Below, in pieces: positions 36,770 through 46,021 of a stretch of 64,000 nucleotides of DNA. Under the pieces are notes generated by a model. It was not told the DNA's origin and did not search any database. It saw only the letters and a program-made list of their open reading frames with translations. How positions within the stretch are numbered: position 1 is the first letter of the stretch; each line of letters begins with the position of its first letter. The DNA is taken from assembly GCF_001425355.1 (NCBI RefSeq), contig NZ_LMQN01000001.1:496490-560489 (forward strand). The letters run 5' to 3'. The position numbers and the translations under genes are program-made. The DNA is from Chryseobacterium sp. Leaf405 (GTDB lineage: Bacteria > Bacteroidota > Bacteroidia > Flavobacteriales > Weeksellaceae).

Positions 36770-37537
36770 TTAAAATTTCGCCGAAATAAATGTTCTTTTA
36801 AAAGGGTAAAATACAGGAGATTCGGGGAAAGTATTTTTCAATTCTTTTTTGTAGTCTTCTTTAAATTTTTCTTTCAGATCTTCATCTGTAAGCTTTTCTA
36901 TGTAAGGAATCATTGCGGTTCCTGAAGCCCATGTAAAAATAGCTTCTGCATCCTGCATTACGTGAGGATATACTTTTTCAAAAACCGTGATTTCGCTTCC
37001 TTTATTATCAAATAATATTTGAGCATAATCTTCAATTTTTAATACCGTATATTCTCTTGTCCAGGAATTGTAAGCTGATTTGTAAGGCTCGGTTTCAGCC
37101 ACTTTTCTCAGTAACTGATGAACGATAAATTCATGATTAGACGGAATCTGAACTGCCAATTGTCCGCCTTTATTAATTTTACTGATGATTCCCGGAAACA
37201 ATTCTTTATGATTATTACACCATTGAATTGCCGCATTGGAAATAATAAGATCAAAAGTATCATTTATATTCAATTGATCTTCAATGCTTCGCTGAATAAA
37301 TTTCAGTCGGCTGGTTTCAAAATGATTAGCCTTCTCAAGCATTTCTGCAGAAGAATCAATTCCGGTAACTTTAGAATCCTGTAAATAATCAAGCAATTTT
37401 GATGTCAATTCACCTGTTCCGCAACCTAAATCGATTACAGAAAGATTATCTTTCGATTCAACCAAATTCAGCAGATCAACAAAAGGCGCTGAACGTTCGT
37501 TTTTAAACTCGTCATAAACTTCAGGATTCCAAGCCAT
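36770..37537 (-). CDS. tam: trans-aconitate 2-methyltransferase-like SAM methyltransferase
   Basis: A 255-residue class I methyltransferase. The SAM loop VIDLGCGTGELT and the acidic residue in VTGIDSSAEML are clear; NAAIQWCNNHKELFPGIISKINKGG aligns well with the Tam family, as does the N-terminal WNPEVYDEFKNERSAPFVDLL and the YPHVMQDAEAIFTWASGTAM segment in the C-terminal half. E. coli Tam methylates trans-aconitate, a by-product of the citric acid cycle. It sits 9 bp after galE, an unusual neighbour, so its natural substrate might differ. Confidence 0.82.
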   Translation of the reverse strand: MAWNPEVYDEFKNERSAPFVDLLNLVESKDNLSVIDLGCGTGELTSKLLDYLQDSKVTGIDSSAEMLEKANHFETSRLKFIQRSIEDQLNINDTFDLIISNAAIQWCNNHKELFPGIISKINKGGQLAVQIPSNHEFIVHQLLRKVAETEPYKSAYNSWTREYTVLKIEDYAQILFDNKGSEITVFEKVYPHVMQDAEAIFTWASGTAMIPYIEKLTDEDLKEKFKEDYKKELKNTFPESPVFYPFKRTFISAKF

Positions 37538-37546
37538 ATTTATTTT

Positions 37547-38569
37547 TTAAGAGTTTTTTGATTCTAAATATTTCTGCCATTGCCAAACTGTTCGCAAAGC
37601 TTCTTCCAATGAAGTTTCAGACTTCCAGTTGAGTTCTTTTTCAGCTTTATCTACGTTCGCATACGCAACAGTAATATCACCTTCCCTTCTTTCACAAATT
37701 TGATAAGGAACTTCCACCTTATTGGCAATTTCAAAAGCTTTTACCACTTCCAAAACAGATGAACCATTCCCTGTTCCAAGGTTGAAAATATCAATTAAAG
37801 CCTCATCAGAATTATCATTTATGAGTTTCTGTAATGCCTTAACGTGAGCTTTAGCAAGATCTACAACATAAATATAATCACGAACCGCCGTTCCGTCTTC
37901 CGTAGGATAATCATCACCCCAAATACTCAATTTTTCACGTATGCCTGCAGCAGTCTGCATTACATAAGGAACCAGATTATTGGGAACTCCGATTGGTAAT
38001 TCGCCAATTAATGCTGAAGAATGTGCTCCAATTGGATTAAAATATCGTAACAACGAAATTTTTCGGTGATATGCTTTTGCAAAATCAATTAAGATTTCTT
38101 CGCCCATTTGTTTTGTCTTTCCATAAACGCTTTCAGGCATTTTTAATGGTGTATTTTCATCAATCGGCATCGTTTCAGCCTGACCGTAAACCGTGCAAGA
38201 AGAACTGAAAATAAAATTAGAAATTCCCCTTTCTTTGAATTCCTGCAAAATATTGATTAACGAAAACAAGTTATTTTCATAATAATCAACCGGTTTCAGC
38301 TGACTTTCGCCCACGGCCTTTGAAGCTGCAAAATTGATACATCCCTCAATCTGGTGCGCATCGAAAACCTGCGTCAATAATTCTTTTCTCCGAAGATCAA
38401 AAGGATAAAAAATGGGCCTTTTTCCTGTAATTTCCTCAATATTATATAAAATAAATTTCTCTGAATTTGATAAATCATCAACGATTATCACTTCAAAGCC
38501 GTTATTAATCAGCTCAACAACTGTGTGAGAACCAATATATCCTAAGCCTCCCGTTACGAGTATTGCCAT
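37547..38569 (-). CDS. galE: UDP-glucose 4-epimerase
   Basis: A 340-residue extended short-chain dehydrogenase that interconverts UDP-glucose and UDP-galactose. The NAD-binding motif GGLGYIGSHTV (7-17) starts the protein; the catalytic Ser/Thr region SSSCTVYG and the YGKTK motif (Tyr-x3-Lys) are present, along with the NAAGT-like sequence NPIGAHSSALIGE typical of GalE. Length matches the E. coli enzyme (338). The gene follows the frameshifted membrane gene by 17 bp and precedes tam by 9 bp, so it lies in one operon. Confidence 0.96.
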   Translation of the reverse strand: MAILVTGGLGYIGSHTVVELINNGFEVIIVDDLSNSEKFILYNIEEITGKRPIFYPFDLRRKELLTQVFDAHQIEGCINFAASKAVGESQLKPVDYYENNLFSLINILQEFKERGISNFIFSSSCTVYGQAETMPIDENTPLKMPESVYGKTKQMGEEILIDFAKAYHRKISLLRYFNPIGAHSSALIGELPIGVPNNLVPYVMQTAAGIREKLSIWGDDYPTEDGTAVRDYIYVVDLAKAHVKALQKLINDNSDEALIDIFNLGTGNGSSVLEVVKAFEIANKVEVPYQICERREGDITVAYANVDKAEKELNWKSETSLEEALRTVWQWQKYLESKNS

Positions 38570-38586
38570 TTTTTTAATTATATTTT

Positions 38587-39010
38587 TTAATCATTATGTG
38601 TTCCTATTGAATCTATTTCGTTTTTTGTTGGATGATGTTTACAATAATTTATAAATATTGCTGGTCCAACAACAAATAATATGCTTACAAATAGAAAAGA
38701 CCTGATGTATAATCCTAAATCTGGATTTTTTCCATATTTACCATACCAAAAACAAAGAAACATTTAAGTACTTAAACATATTTCTAGATTCTTTAAAAAT
38801 ACATACAAAAGCAGTAATTAATAATGGCAATATTGTAAAATACAATATATAAATAGGTATTTCAAATGCAGCATAAGCCTCTTCGATTCGATAACCTCTT
38901 AATAAAATATTAAATACATGGCATATATAAAATATCATCCAACATAGAATAAATATTATTGTAAAAAAATAAGTAAACTTATTCTTTAATATTCTTTCAT
39001 CGTGAAGCAT
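38587..39010 (-). pseudogene. membrane protein gene with apparent single-base frameshift
   Basis: The frame from the ATG at 39010 codes for 90 residues with two hydrophobic helices and stops at 38738. Skipping one base in the A5 run at 38748-38752 (T5 on the coding strand) joins it to a second frame of good protein character: WYGKYGKNPDLGLYIRSF, a third helix, and a polar end HPTKNEIDSIGTHND that stops at 38587. The repaired product would be 140 residues. Gaps of 4 bp and 17 bp to its operon neighbours also fit a full-length gene. Either a real frameshift, a sequencing error in the homopolymer, or two overlapping small genes (38587-38763 has its own ATG) is possible. The family is unknown. 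Confidence 0.65.
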
Positions 39011-39014
39011 ATCT

Positions 39015-40139
39015 TTAGCTCATAAATTCCAACACAGCATCCGTAATATACTTCAACTGCTCATCATCCAATTCCGTGTGCATCGGAAGAGAAATTACCT
39101 GATCCAACAACTTATCTGTATTTACAAAATCTGCATCGTTACTTTCCTGATAATATGCTTTTTGCTTTCTCAATGCTACAGGGTAATAAATCATTGCCGG
39201 AATTTCTTTTTCCGTTAAAAATTTCTGTAATTCGTTACGTTTGCCGTTAAGAATTCTTAGTGTATATTGGTGAAAAACGTGACTTGAATATTCCGCTCTT
39301 TTCGGCGTTAGAATATTTTCGTTCTCAGCAAAAGCTTCATCGTAATAATCTGCGGCTCTTCTTCTCGCATCGTTATAAGAATCAAGATTCGGAAGTTTTT
39401 TTCTTAAAATTGCAGCCTGAATACTGTCTAATCTTGAGTTTACTCCAACCTCATCATGATAATATCTTTCATACATTCCGTGGTTTACAATTCCTCTTAA
39501 ACGGTGAGCCAACTCATCATTATTCGTGAAAATCGCTCCACCGTCACCGTAGCAACCTAAGTTTTTAGATGGAAAAAAAGAAGTAGTTCCTACCGTAGAC
39601 ATGGTTCCTGCCTGTCTAACCATCCCATCAGAAAAAGTAAATTCAGAACCGATTGCCTGAGCATTATCTTCGATGACGTATAAATTATGTTCTTCAGCAA
39701 TCTTTAAGATTTCTTCCATATTGGCACACTGTCCGAAAATATGTACTGGAATAATCGCTTTTGTTTTTGGAGTAATTGATTTTTTAATCGCCTCTGTTGA
39801 AATGGTAAAAGTATCATAATCAACATCCACCAAAACTGATTTAAGTTTCAATAAATGAATTACTTCCACAGTTGCCGCAAACGTAAAATCTGCCGTAATT
39901 ATCTCATCTCCTTCCTGTAAATCCAATCCCATTAAAGCAATCTGCAACGCATCTGTCCCGTTAGCACAAGGAATAACGTGTTTTACATCCAGATAAGTTT
40001 CCAATTCATTCTGGAAAGACTTTACTTCAGGTCCGTTGATAAAAGCTGCCGAATCCATTACATTTAAAACTGCATTATCTACATCATTCTTTATCTTGTA
40101 ATACTGACTTTGTAAGTCAACCATCTGAATTTTTTTCAT
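39015..40139 (-). CDS. DegT/DnrJ/EryC1/StrS-family sugar aminotransferase
   Basis: A 374-residue PLP-dependent enzyme. The start is the ATG at 40139; the longer frame opens at a TTG two codons upstream. The family features are IPCANGTDALQIALMGLDLQEGDEI (residues about 54-78), the PLP-binding region IPVHIFGQC and VIEDNAQAIGSEF, and the Schiff-base lysine in TTSFFPSKNLGCYGDGG. Members transaminate 3- or 4-keto-nucleotide sugars to amino sugars for glycans. It heads the operon that includes galE, so nucleotide-sugar metabolism for surface polysaccharide is likely. Confidence 0.92.
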   Translation of the reverse strand: MKKIQMVDLQSQYYKIKNDVDNAVLNVMDSAAFINGPEVKSFQNELETYLDVKHVIPCANGTDALQIALMGLDLQEGDEIITADFTFAATVEVIHLLKLKSVLVDVDYDTFTISTEAIKKSITPKTKAIIPVHIFGQCANMEEILKIAEEHNLYVIEDNAQAIGSEFTFSDGMVRQAGTMSTVGTTSFFPSKNLGCYGDGGAIFTNNDELAHRLRGIVNHGMYERYYHDEVGVNSRLDSIQAAILRKKLPNLDSYNDARRRAADYYDEAFAENENILTPKRAEYSSHVFHQYTLRILNGKRNELQKFLTEKEIPAMIYYPVALRKQKAYYQESNDADFVNTDKLLDQVISLPMHTELDDEQLKYITDAVLEFMS

Positions 40140-40225
40140 AAACAAATATTTCTGTAAAAATAAGGAATTTAAAATCCTTTCAAAAATTTTATTGATTTTG
40201 TTTTATCTTTATACAAAATAAATAC

Positions 40226-41833
40226 ATGAAAAAACTTTTACTCTTTTGTGTCTTAGCAGGTTATTCTTCTGTTCTCGGGCAAACTTCACTTGTTTTTGTT
40301 TATTTTAATGACAAACCGAACAAGGCTGCTTTTTATGCAAATCCGTTGTCTGAACTAACTCAGAAATCCCTTGACAGACGTACTTCATTGGGGGTTTCAT
40401 TAAATGATCAAGATGCTCCGATTGAACCCACTTATATTCAGAATATTCAAAGTTTAGGATTTACGGTGACTGATTATTCCAAATGGCTGAATGGTGTAGC
40501 TGTAAATGCCACTCCGGCTCAAATTACAACGCTTCAGGCTCAGACCTATGTACAATCTGTGGAAAGTTTTGCTAGAAATTCATCAACTGTTCCCAAATTT
40601 GGTCATAAAAATAAGTGGGAAAATCAAACAGATGCTACCAATAAGAACCTGACAGTTTTTGATTATGGCTCTGGCTCTGATCAGATTGATCAGATTAATC
40701 TTCGTCCGCTTCACTTAGCAGGTTACACCGGAACAGGCGTTACTATTGCGGTAATCGATACCGGTTTTCCGAATGTGAATACAGGTTCTGCTTACTCAAG
40801 ATTACTTACAAACGGTCATATTAAAGGCGGTTATGATTTTGTAACAAAAAGTGCTGATATCTATAATACTTCTTTAAATAATCACGGATCGGTAGTGTTA
40901 GGAGCCATCGGCGGTTATATTCAGGATACTTTTGTAGGTTCTGCGCCTGATGCCGATTTTTATCTTTACAGAAGTGAAAATGCGACTATAGAAATTCCGG
41001 AAGAGGAATTATACTGGATTGAAGCTGCGGAAGAAGCTGACAGAAAAGGGGTTGATCTTATTACCACATCTTTAGGTTACGCTACTTTTGATGATCCAAA
41101 ATATAATTATACATACGCCAATATGAACGGAAGCACTTCGTTTATCTCAAGAGCGGCAGAAATCGCAGTCAACAAAGGAATTTTTGTTTTGTTTGCAGCA
41201 GGAAATTCAGGAGCGTTACCTTGGCATTATATTTTAACTCCGGCTGATAATGCGAAAGTATTTACGATAGGATCTGTAGATGCTGCGGGAGTTTCATCAG
41301 GCTTTTCATCTTTCGGTCCTAATTCTCTGGGAGTTATCAAGCCAGACGCAAGCGCCAGAGGAACAGCAACGACTACAGTAAATAATAATTCTACGACAAC
41401 CGTAAGCGGAACATCCATTGCAACACCTGTTGCTGCGGGTGGAGTTGCCTGTCTGATTCAGGCTTTTTCTTCCATGAACAGAGATTTGATGAGAGATAAA
41501 CTAAGACAGACTGCTTCTCTTTATCCTAATCACACAGATCAAATGGGTTATGGAATTTTAAATTTCGGAAGTCTTTACAATTCAGTTTTAAATACTTCTG
41601 AATTGGTTAAAAATAAAAAACTGGCAATTTTCCCGAATCCTGTTAAAAACATTCTAAATATTGCTACCGAAGCAGAAGTTCATTCTTTGGAAATCTATGA
41701 TAATTTAGGCAGACTGATTACTAAAATCAACAATCAGAAATCTGTGAAAGTTGAAGACTTTGCAAAAGGAGTTTACTATTTGAAAATTCAGACTAAAGAT
41801 AAAATTTACTACGAGAAATTTATAAAAGAATAA
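40226..41833 (+). CDS. secreted subtilisin-like serine protease with T9SS tail
   Basis: A 535-residue S8 family protease. Signal peptide about 1-18; an inhibitor-like propeptide (about 20-115) is likely. Catalytic residues: D178 (VIDTGFP), H220 (NNHGS) and S397 (SGTSIATPVAAG), with the oxyanion-hole N327 in AAGNSGA. The last 80 residues (from KLAIFPNPVKNILNIA to YEKFIKE) form a type A T9SS sorting domain, so the enzyme should be exported across the outer membrane. It stands alone with a strong terminator after it. A -7-like TATCTTTA (40204-40211) precedes it. Confidence 0.93.
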   Translation: MKKLLLFCVLAGYSSVLGQTSLVFVYFNDKPNKAAFYANPLSELTQKSLDRRTSLGVSLNDQDAPIEPTYIQNIQSLGFTVTDYSKWLNGVAVNATPAQITTLQAQTYVQSVESFARNSSTVPKFGHKNKWENQTDATNKNLTVFDYGSGSDQIDQINLRPLHLAGYTGTGVTIAVIDTGFPNVNTGSAYSRLLTNGHIKGGYDFVTKSADIYNTSLNNHGSVVLGAIGGYIQDTFVGSAPDADFYLYRSENATIEIPEEELYWIEAAEEADRKGVDLITTSLGYATFDDPKYNYTYANMNGSTSFISRAAEIAVNKGIFVLFAAGNSGALPWHYILTPADNAKVFTIGSVDAAGVSSGFSSFGPNSLGVIKPDASARGTATTTVNNNSTTTVSGTSIATPVAAGGVACLIQAFSSMNRDLMRDKLRQTASLYPNHTDQMGYGILNFGSLYNSVLNTSELVKNKKLAIFPNPVKNILNIATEAEVHSLEIYDNLGRLITKINNQKSVKVEDFAKGVYYLKIQTKDKIYYEKFIKE

Positions 41834-41834
41834 T

Positions 41835-41872
41835 AAAAAAGAGCTGTTTAAAATTTAAACAGCTCTTTTTTT
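41835..41872. terminator. bidirectional terminator after the subtilase
   Basis: GAGCTGTTTAAA and TTTAAACAGCTC form a 12-bp perfect stem around a single central base, with A- and T-runs on the two sides, between convergent stops at 41833 and 41887. Confidence 0.9.
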
Positions 41873-41886
41873 ATTTTACACCTTAA

Positions 41887-42624
41887 TTAATAAGCCTCAA
41901 ATTCATCAAAATCCTTAATCTCCGACAGCATAATCGGTTTCTGAGCAGGAATTTTACTCCATGATTCTTCAAAAACTTCTTCACCGCTATCAGCATTCGG
42001 ATTTGTATTTTCTTTATACTGCTTTTTTCCTGTCAAATAATTAATACTTGTTTCATTATTCACCACAGGACCATGATTGTCACTTGCATCGTAACCAATT
42101 AATTGAAAATCTGCACCTTTCAGCCTAAAAGTATATTTCCAGTAGCCATATCTTCCGTGAGCATAATGTACAAAAAGATTACCTTTTTCTGCATAAACCA
42201 TTAATTCAGGAGCATAATACACCCCACCTTCTTCATTTTCTGAGGAAAAACAGTTGTCATTTTCAACTATTAATCTATAATTATCATTTTTAGTTTTAAG
42301 AAGAACAATAATCCCTCTGCGGTTGCGGTCTAATTTTCCACGGTTTTCATCTACGATTATATTCTCTTTATCGGTTGCTTTGATGATTAAAATACAGTCT
42401 TTCAGTCCATCATTATTCAAATCTCCGTACACTTCTTCAAACAGTATATACTCTTTTGGTAAAAAATCAGCTGGCTTTTTCTTACTTCCTATTTCAATAT
42501 GATCTTCTATTGCTTTTTCTACGGATAAAGTTTCATTTTTCGCAGCCGGAGGCAGTTGATCCTTCTTTGAATCTTTACAGCCGACAGAAAGTAACAGAAT
42601 TAAGAAATACAACAAATTTCTCAT
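41887..42624 (-). CDS. lipoprotein, function unknown
   Basis: A 245-residue lipoprotein: SPII signal with C16 (LLLSVGCKDSKKD), then a polar Lys/Pro linker. Residues about 65-110 contain EVYGDLNNDGLKDCILIIKA, which looks like a single EF-hand/FG-GAP-type calcium loop (DLNNDGLKD), as found in VCBS or integrin-type repeats. The rest is beta-rich, with YAHGRYGYWKYTFRLKG. It starts 9 bp after the ppc stop and could share its transcript. The protein's role is unknown; a surface binding function is possible. Confidence 0.7.
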   Translation of the reverse strand: MRNLLYFLILLLSVGCKDSKKDQLPPAAKNETLSVEKAIEDHIEIGSKKKPADFLPKEYILFEEVYGDLNNDGLKDCILIIKATDKENIIVDENRGKLDRNRRGIIVLLKTKNDNYRLIVENDNCFSSENEEGGVYYAPELMVYAEKGNLFVHYAHGRYGYWKYTFRLKGADFQLIGYDASDNHGPVVNNETSINYLTGKKQYKENTNPNADSGEEVFEESWSKIPAQKPIMLSEIKDFDEFEAY

Positions 42625-42633
42625 ACATATTAT

Positions 42634-45168
42634 TTACGCCGAGTTCCTGCTCGCATTAATATTTCCAAACAGAGAACGTGTCACCAATTTTTCGTAGGCT
42701 TCTTTATTGCCTTCTCCTTTTTGCAATTTCATTAATGCATATTGCTGAATACTTAACAACGGCAATACAATTTTTTCACGAATTTTCACGGATTTTCTTG
42801 ATAACGGATCTTCCTGTTGAAGCATTTTAAATCCAGTCAGTTCCAGCATAATTTCTTTAGATAAGGAATATTCGTCGAACAAAACATTCCAGAAAGCACC
42901 GAATTTCGGATTATTTTTAATATAGTAGGTTAAAGGGAAATATGTTTTGTTCATACTCATCATTGAGTTTAACACCAATGTTTTAAAGAAGTCCGAACCT
43001 TTATATAATTCTCTTACTTCTTCAAACCTTCCCTGCTCTTTCATTTTCTGCATGGCAAAACCGAAACCGAAAAATCCGGGAACATTCTGCTTCAACTGCG
43101 CCCAAGAACCCACAAACGGAATCGCTCTCAAATCTTCAAATTTAAGTTCATTTCCACCACCTCTTTTGGACGGACGGCTTCCGATATTGGTTTTTCCGTA
43201 ATATTCCAATGTACTCATTTCCTGAAGATAAGGAACAAACATTGGATGTGCTTTCAAATCTGAATATTTCTGATAACTAATATCCGCCAATTTTATAATT
43301 AAAGCTCTTTCTTTCTCTGTTAATTCTTTCTTTGCATTTTTGAAAACATCATTCTCAACTCCTGCGGTTAAAAGTTGTTCAAAGTTATATTTTGCCTGTT
43401 CTTTATTCCCAAAAATACTGGTAATCGTCTGTCCCTGAATCGTTAATTCAATTTTATTATTGGCGATTGTTTTTCCTTGTGAAGCGTAGAAATCGTGGGT
43501 TTTTCCACCACCCCTTGCCGGCGGACCTCCTCTACCGTCGAAGAATACGACTTTAATTCCGTTTTGTTCGGAAAGCTGAGTTAAAACTTCTTTTGCTTTG
43601 TAAATTTCCCAGTTGGCTTTCAAATAACCGCCGTCTTTCGTTCCGTCTGAGAAACCTAACATAATCGTCTGCTGATTTCCTCTTTTCTGCAAATGTTTTT
43701 GGTAAATCGGGTTTTGGTATAATTCCTTCATCACACTTTCTGCGTTGGCAAGACCTTCCATCGTTTCAAAAAGCGGAACAATATCCATATTTATTTCTTC
43801 GTCCTGATATCCACAAACTTTGAAAAATGCATATACATTCATCACATCTTTTACCGCATCGGAATTGGAAATAATATAACGGTTCATACCTCTCGATCCG
43901 TTCAGTTCCTGAATTTCTGAAACCTGAGAAACTGTCAACAATGTATCTTTTACAATGTCTTCAAAATCATCAGCATTCACTTTTTCTGAGATTTGAATTA
44001 ACTGATTAAATTTATCTTCGTAACTCGCTTCCTTGGTACCAAAAACTTTAGTAAAAACTTCATCAATCACCTGCTGATGAATTCTGCTGTCCTGACGAAC
44101 ATCCAACGTTGCAAAATGAGTCCCAAAAATTTTCACACGATCTCTGAAATCATGCAAAAGATTTACAAAAAGCGAATTATGTTGGGTAACCAAAATTTCT
44201 TCAGCCTCGTCTAACCTTTTTATAATATCTCCGGCTTCAATTTTTTCATTTCTGAAAATCGCAGTGTATAATTCAGAACTTAATATGCCTAAAACCTCTG
44301 AAACTCCTCTGAAGCTCAATCTTCTTCTGACAGATTTAAGATTATTGTAATACGCTTTCAAAATGGCAGAACGTAATTCTTCCGCTACTCTTTTAGTAAC
44401 ATCTGCGGTCACAAAAGGATTTCCGTCTCTGTCGCCACCCGGCCAGAATCCTAACTGAATCAAATCTTCGTGCAGATGAAAATGCTCGCTCCCGAAAGTT
44501 GACTTAATTTTAGTAAAAAGTTCTCCGATAGAATCATAATATACATATCTCAAATAGTAGATGATACTCAAGGCTTCATCAATTGGAGTTGGTTTTTCTT
44601 TATTGACGAATGGCGTTTTCCCTAATTGCTGCAACAGCATATCGATATTCGTAACAGAATCTGTTGTGATGGCATTTCTAAGATCGTGGAGAATTCTCTG
44701 AACTGAATTCGGATAAAACTGTGTCGGGTGAGCTGTAAAAACAATTTTCACACTAAAATCCTGCAGTTTTTTACGAATCTTTTTCAGTTTATGAACCTCG
44801 AGAGAACGTTCATACATATTGGTTACCGTTCCGTTATCACTTTCAGAATGAAGATTCGGAAAGGCAGCATCTTCGATACTGTCAAACAAAACCACCTGTC
44901 TTTCAATATATTGTATGATTTTAAAAAGCAGTTCCGTTTTTTGCTCTTCGGTCTGTAAATCGGTGTGATTTTTAAAGAATTCTTCAACGATTTCTTCGGG
45001 GGTTTTTCCTGCTTCGTAGCCAATCTTGCTTTCTTCATAAAGAAACGGAAGCAACATTCCGATATTCGTCATTTTATCATAAGGCAGGCTCATAAATAAT
45101 GAATTATAGATCTGGAACTTATTTTCCACAATCTGCCTGAATTTTTCTGCGCGCTGGTCGTGTCTCAT
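42634..45168 (-). CDS. ppc: phosphoenolpyruvate carboxylase
   Basis: An 844-residue enzyme that carboxylates phosphoenolpyruvate to oxaloacetate, refilling the citric acid cycle. The catalytic histidine region VFTAHPTQ (H147) and GFWPGGDRDGNPFVTADVT are conserved. The mobile loop reads FFDGRGGPPARGGG, a divergent version of the FHGRGGTVGRGG loop of classical PEPC: the histidine is replaced by Asp and the TVG by PPA. The C-terminal part (EMSTLEYYGKTNIGSRPSKR and FGFAMQKM) fits the family. Length is close to the 880-residue standard. A -7 box abuts the start. Confidence 0.9.
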   Translation of the reverse strand: MRHDQRAEKFRQIVENKFQIYNSLFMSLPYDKMTNIGMLLPFLYEESKIGYEAGKTPEEIVEEFFKNHTDLQTEEQKTELLFKIIQYIERQVVLFDSIEDAAFPNLHSESDNGTVTNMYERSLEVHKLKKIRKKLQDFSVKIVFTAHPTQFYPNSVQRILHDLRNAITTDSVTNIDMLLQQLGKTPFVNKEKPTPIDEALSIIYYLRYVYYDSIGELFTKIKSTFGSEHFHLHEDLIQLGFWPGGDRDGNPFVTADVTKRVAEELRSAILKAYYNNLKSVRRRLSFRGVSEVLGILSSELYTAIFRNEKIEAGDIIKRLDEAEEILVTQHNSLFVNLLHDFRDRVKIFGTHFATLDVRQDSRIHQQVIDEVFTKVFGTKEASYEDKFNQLIQISEKVNADDFEDIVKDTLLTVSQVSEIQELNGSRGMNRYIISNSDAVKDVMNVYAFFKVCGYQDEEINMDIVPLFETMEGLANAESVMKELYQNPIYQKHLQKRGNQQTIMLGFSDGTKDGGYLKANWEIYKAKEVLTQLSEQNGIKVVFFDGRGGPPARGGGKTHDFYASQGKTIANNKIELTIQGQTITSIFGNKEQAKYNFEQLLTAGVENDVFKNAKKELTEKERALIIKLADISYQKYSDLKAHPMFVPYLQEMSTLEYYGKTNIGSRPSKRGGGNELKFEDLRAIPFVGSWAQLKQNVPGFFGFGFAMQKMKEQGRFEEVRELYKGSDFFKTLVLNSMMSMNKTYFPLTYYIKNNPKFGAFWNVLFDEYSLSKEIMLELTGFKMLQQEDPLSRKSVKIREKIVLPLLSIQQYALMKLQKGEGNKEAYEKLVTRSLFGNINASRNSA

Positions 45169-45172
45169 ATAA

Positions 45173-45180
45173 CAAATGTA
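45173..45180 (-). promoter_or_regulatory. -7 box adjacent to the ppc start codon
   Basis: On the minus strand TACATTTG fits TAnnTTTG and ends 4 bp before the annotated ppc ATG (45168). Either the transcript is leaderless or the real start lies downstream. Confidence 0.3.
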
Positions 45181-45300
45181 GGGGATTTTGTTTTGAATTA
45201 ATTAGGTTTTAATTTTAAAAATAACTAATTCTCTAAATATTTTACAAAATAAAAATAAGCTAAAGTTTAAAATGTATCTTCGCAGAAACTTTAATCATAA

Positions 45301-45966
45301 ATGAAATTCGGAATTATTTTCTATTCAATCTTAGGAATTTTGTCCTTATTAACAGGTGTTTATTTATTACAATATTTCATTCCTCTGTCAATTATCTTCT
45401 TCATTGGTGCTTTTATTAATGGTGTTTTTATTCACAAAGAATATTCTATTCACAAAAATGAAAAAATTGAATACGATGAAAATTCAGTTCCCGATGAGGT
45501 TATTGTTAAATATTCTCGTTCGGGCAGAATTATTGCTATCGCAACTTACAGTATTTTTGTGATTTTGGGACTATTTTTTCTTTTAGGTCTTAAGTTCAAA
45601 TTAAATGTAATAGCAATATTAGTATTAATTATACTTCTGGGATTTACCGTTTATTTTATTTTTAAAATAATTTCAGAAATAAAAAAAATATCACAAATTA
45701 TAATTTCTATCAACATACAAGGAATACAAATAAAGAATAATTCAACATATTTGTGGAACGAAATTCAGCTTGAAAAAATTATTGTGAAACGTCTTGTAAG
45801 TCGTGAAACTAGACATGACTACAAACCCGAAGTTAACTATTTATACTTTTTTCACAACGACGAAAAAGTATAAATCAAAATTGATGATTTTGATATTACA
45901 GATTCTCAACTTGCACAAATTCTAAAAATATTTAGAGCTCGTCATAATAATTCAGGCTTATTATAA
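45301..45966 (+). pseudogene. membrane protein gene with in-frame premature stop
   Basis: The frame from 45301 codes for 190 residues and stops at TAA (45871-45873). The same frame then continues open for 30 codons of protein-like sequence (IKIDDFDITDSQLAQILKIF...) to a second TAA at 45964-45966. A single substitution (for example AAA to TAA) would explain it. The protein has four hydrophobic segments in the first half and a C-terminal soluble domain. The truncation removes the last 31 residues and may not abolish function. The family is not recognised. Confidence 0.6.
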
Positions 45967-46021
45967 TTTTGAATCCAAAATTTTATTGATTAATTTTACA
46001 TCTTACACCAATCAATATCCA

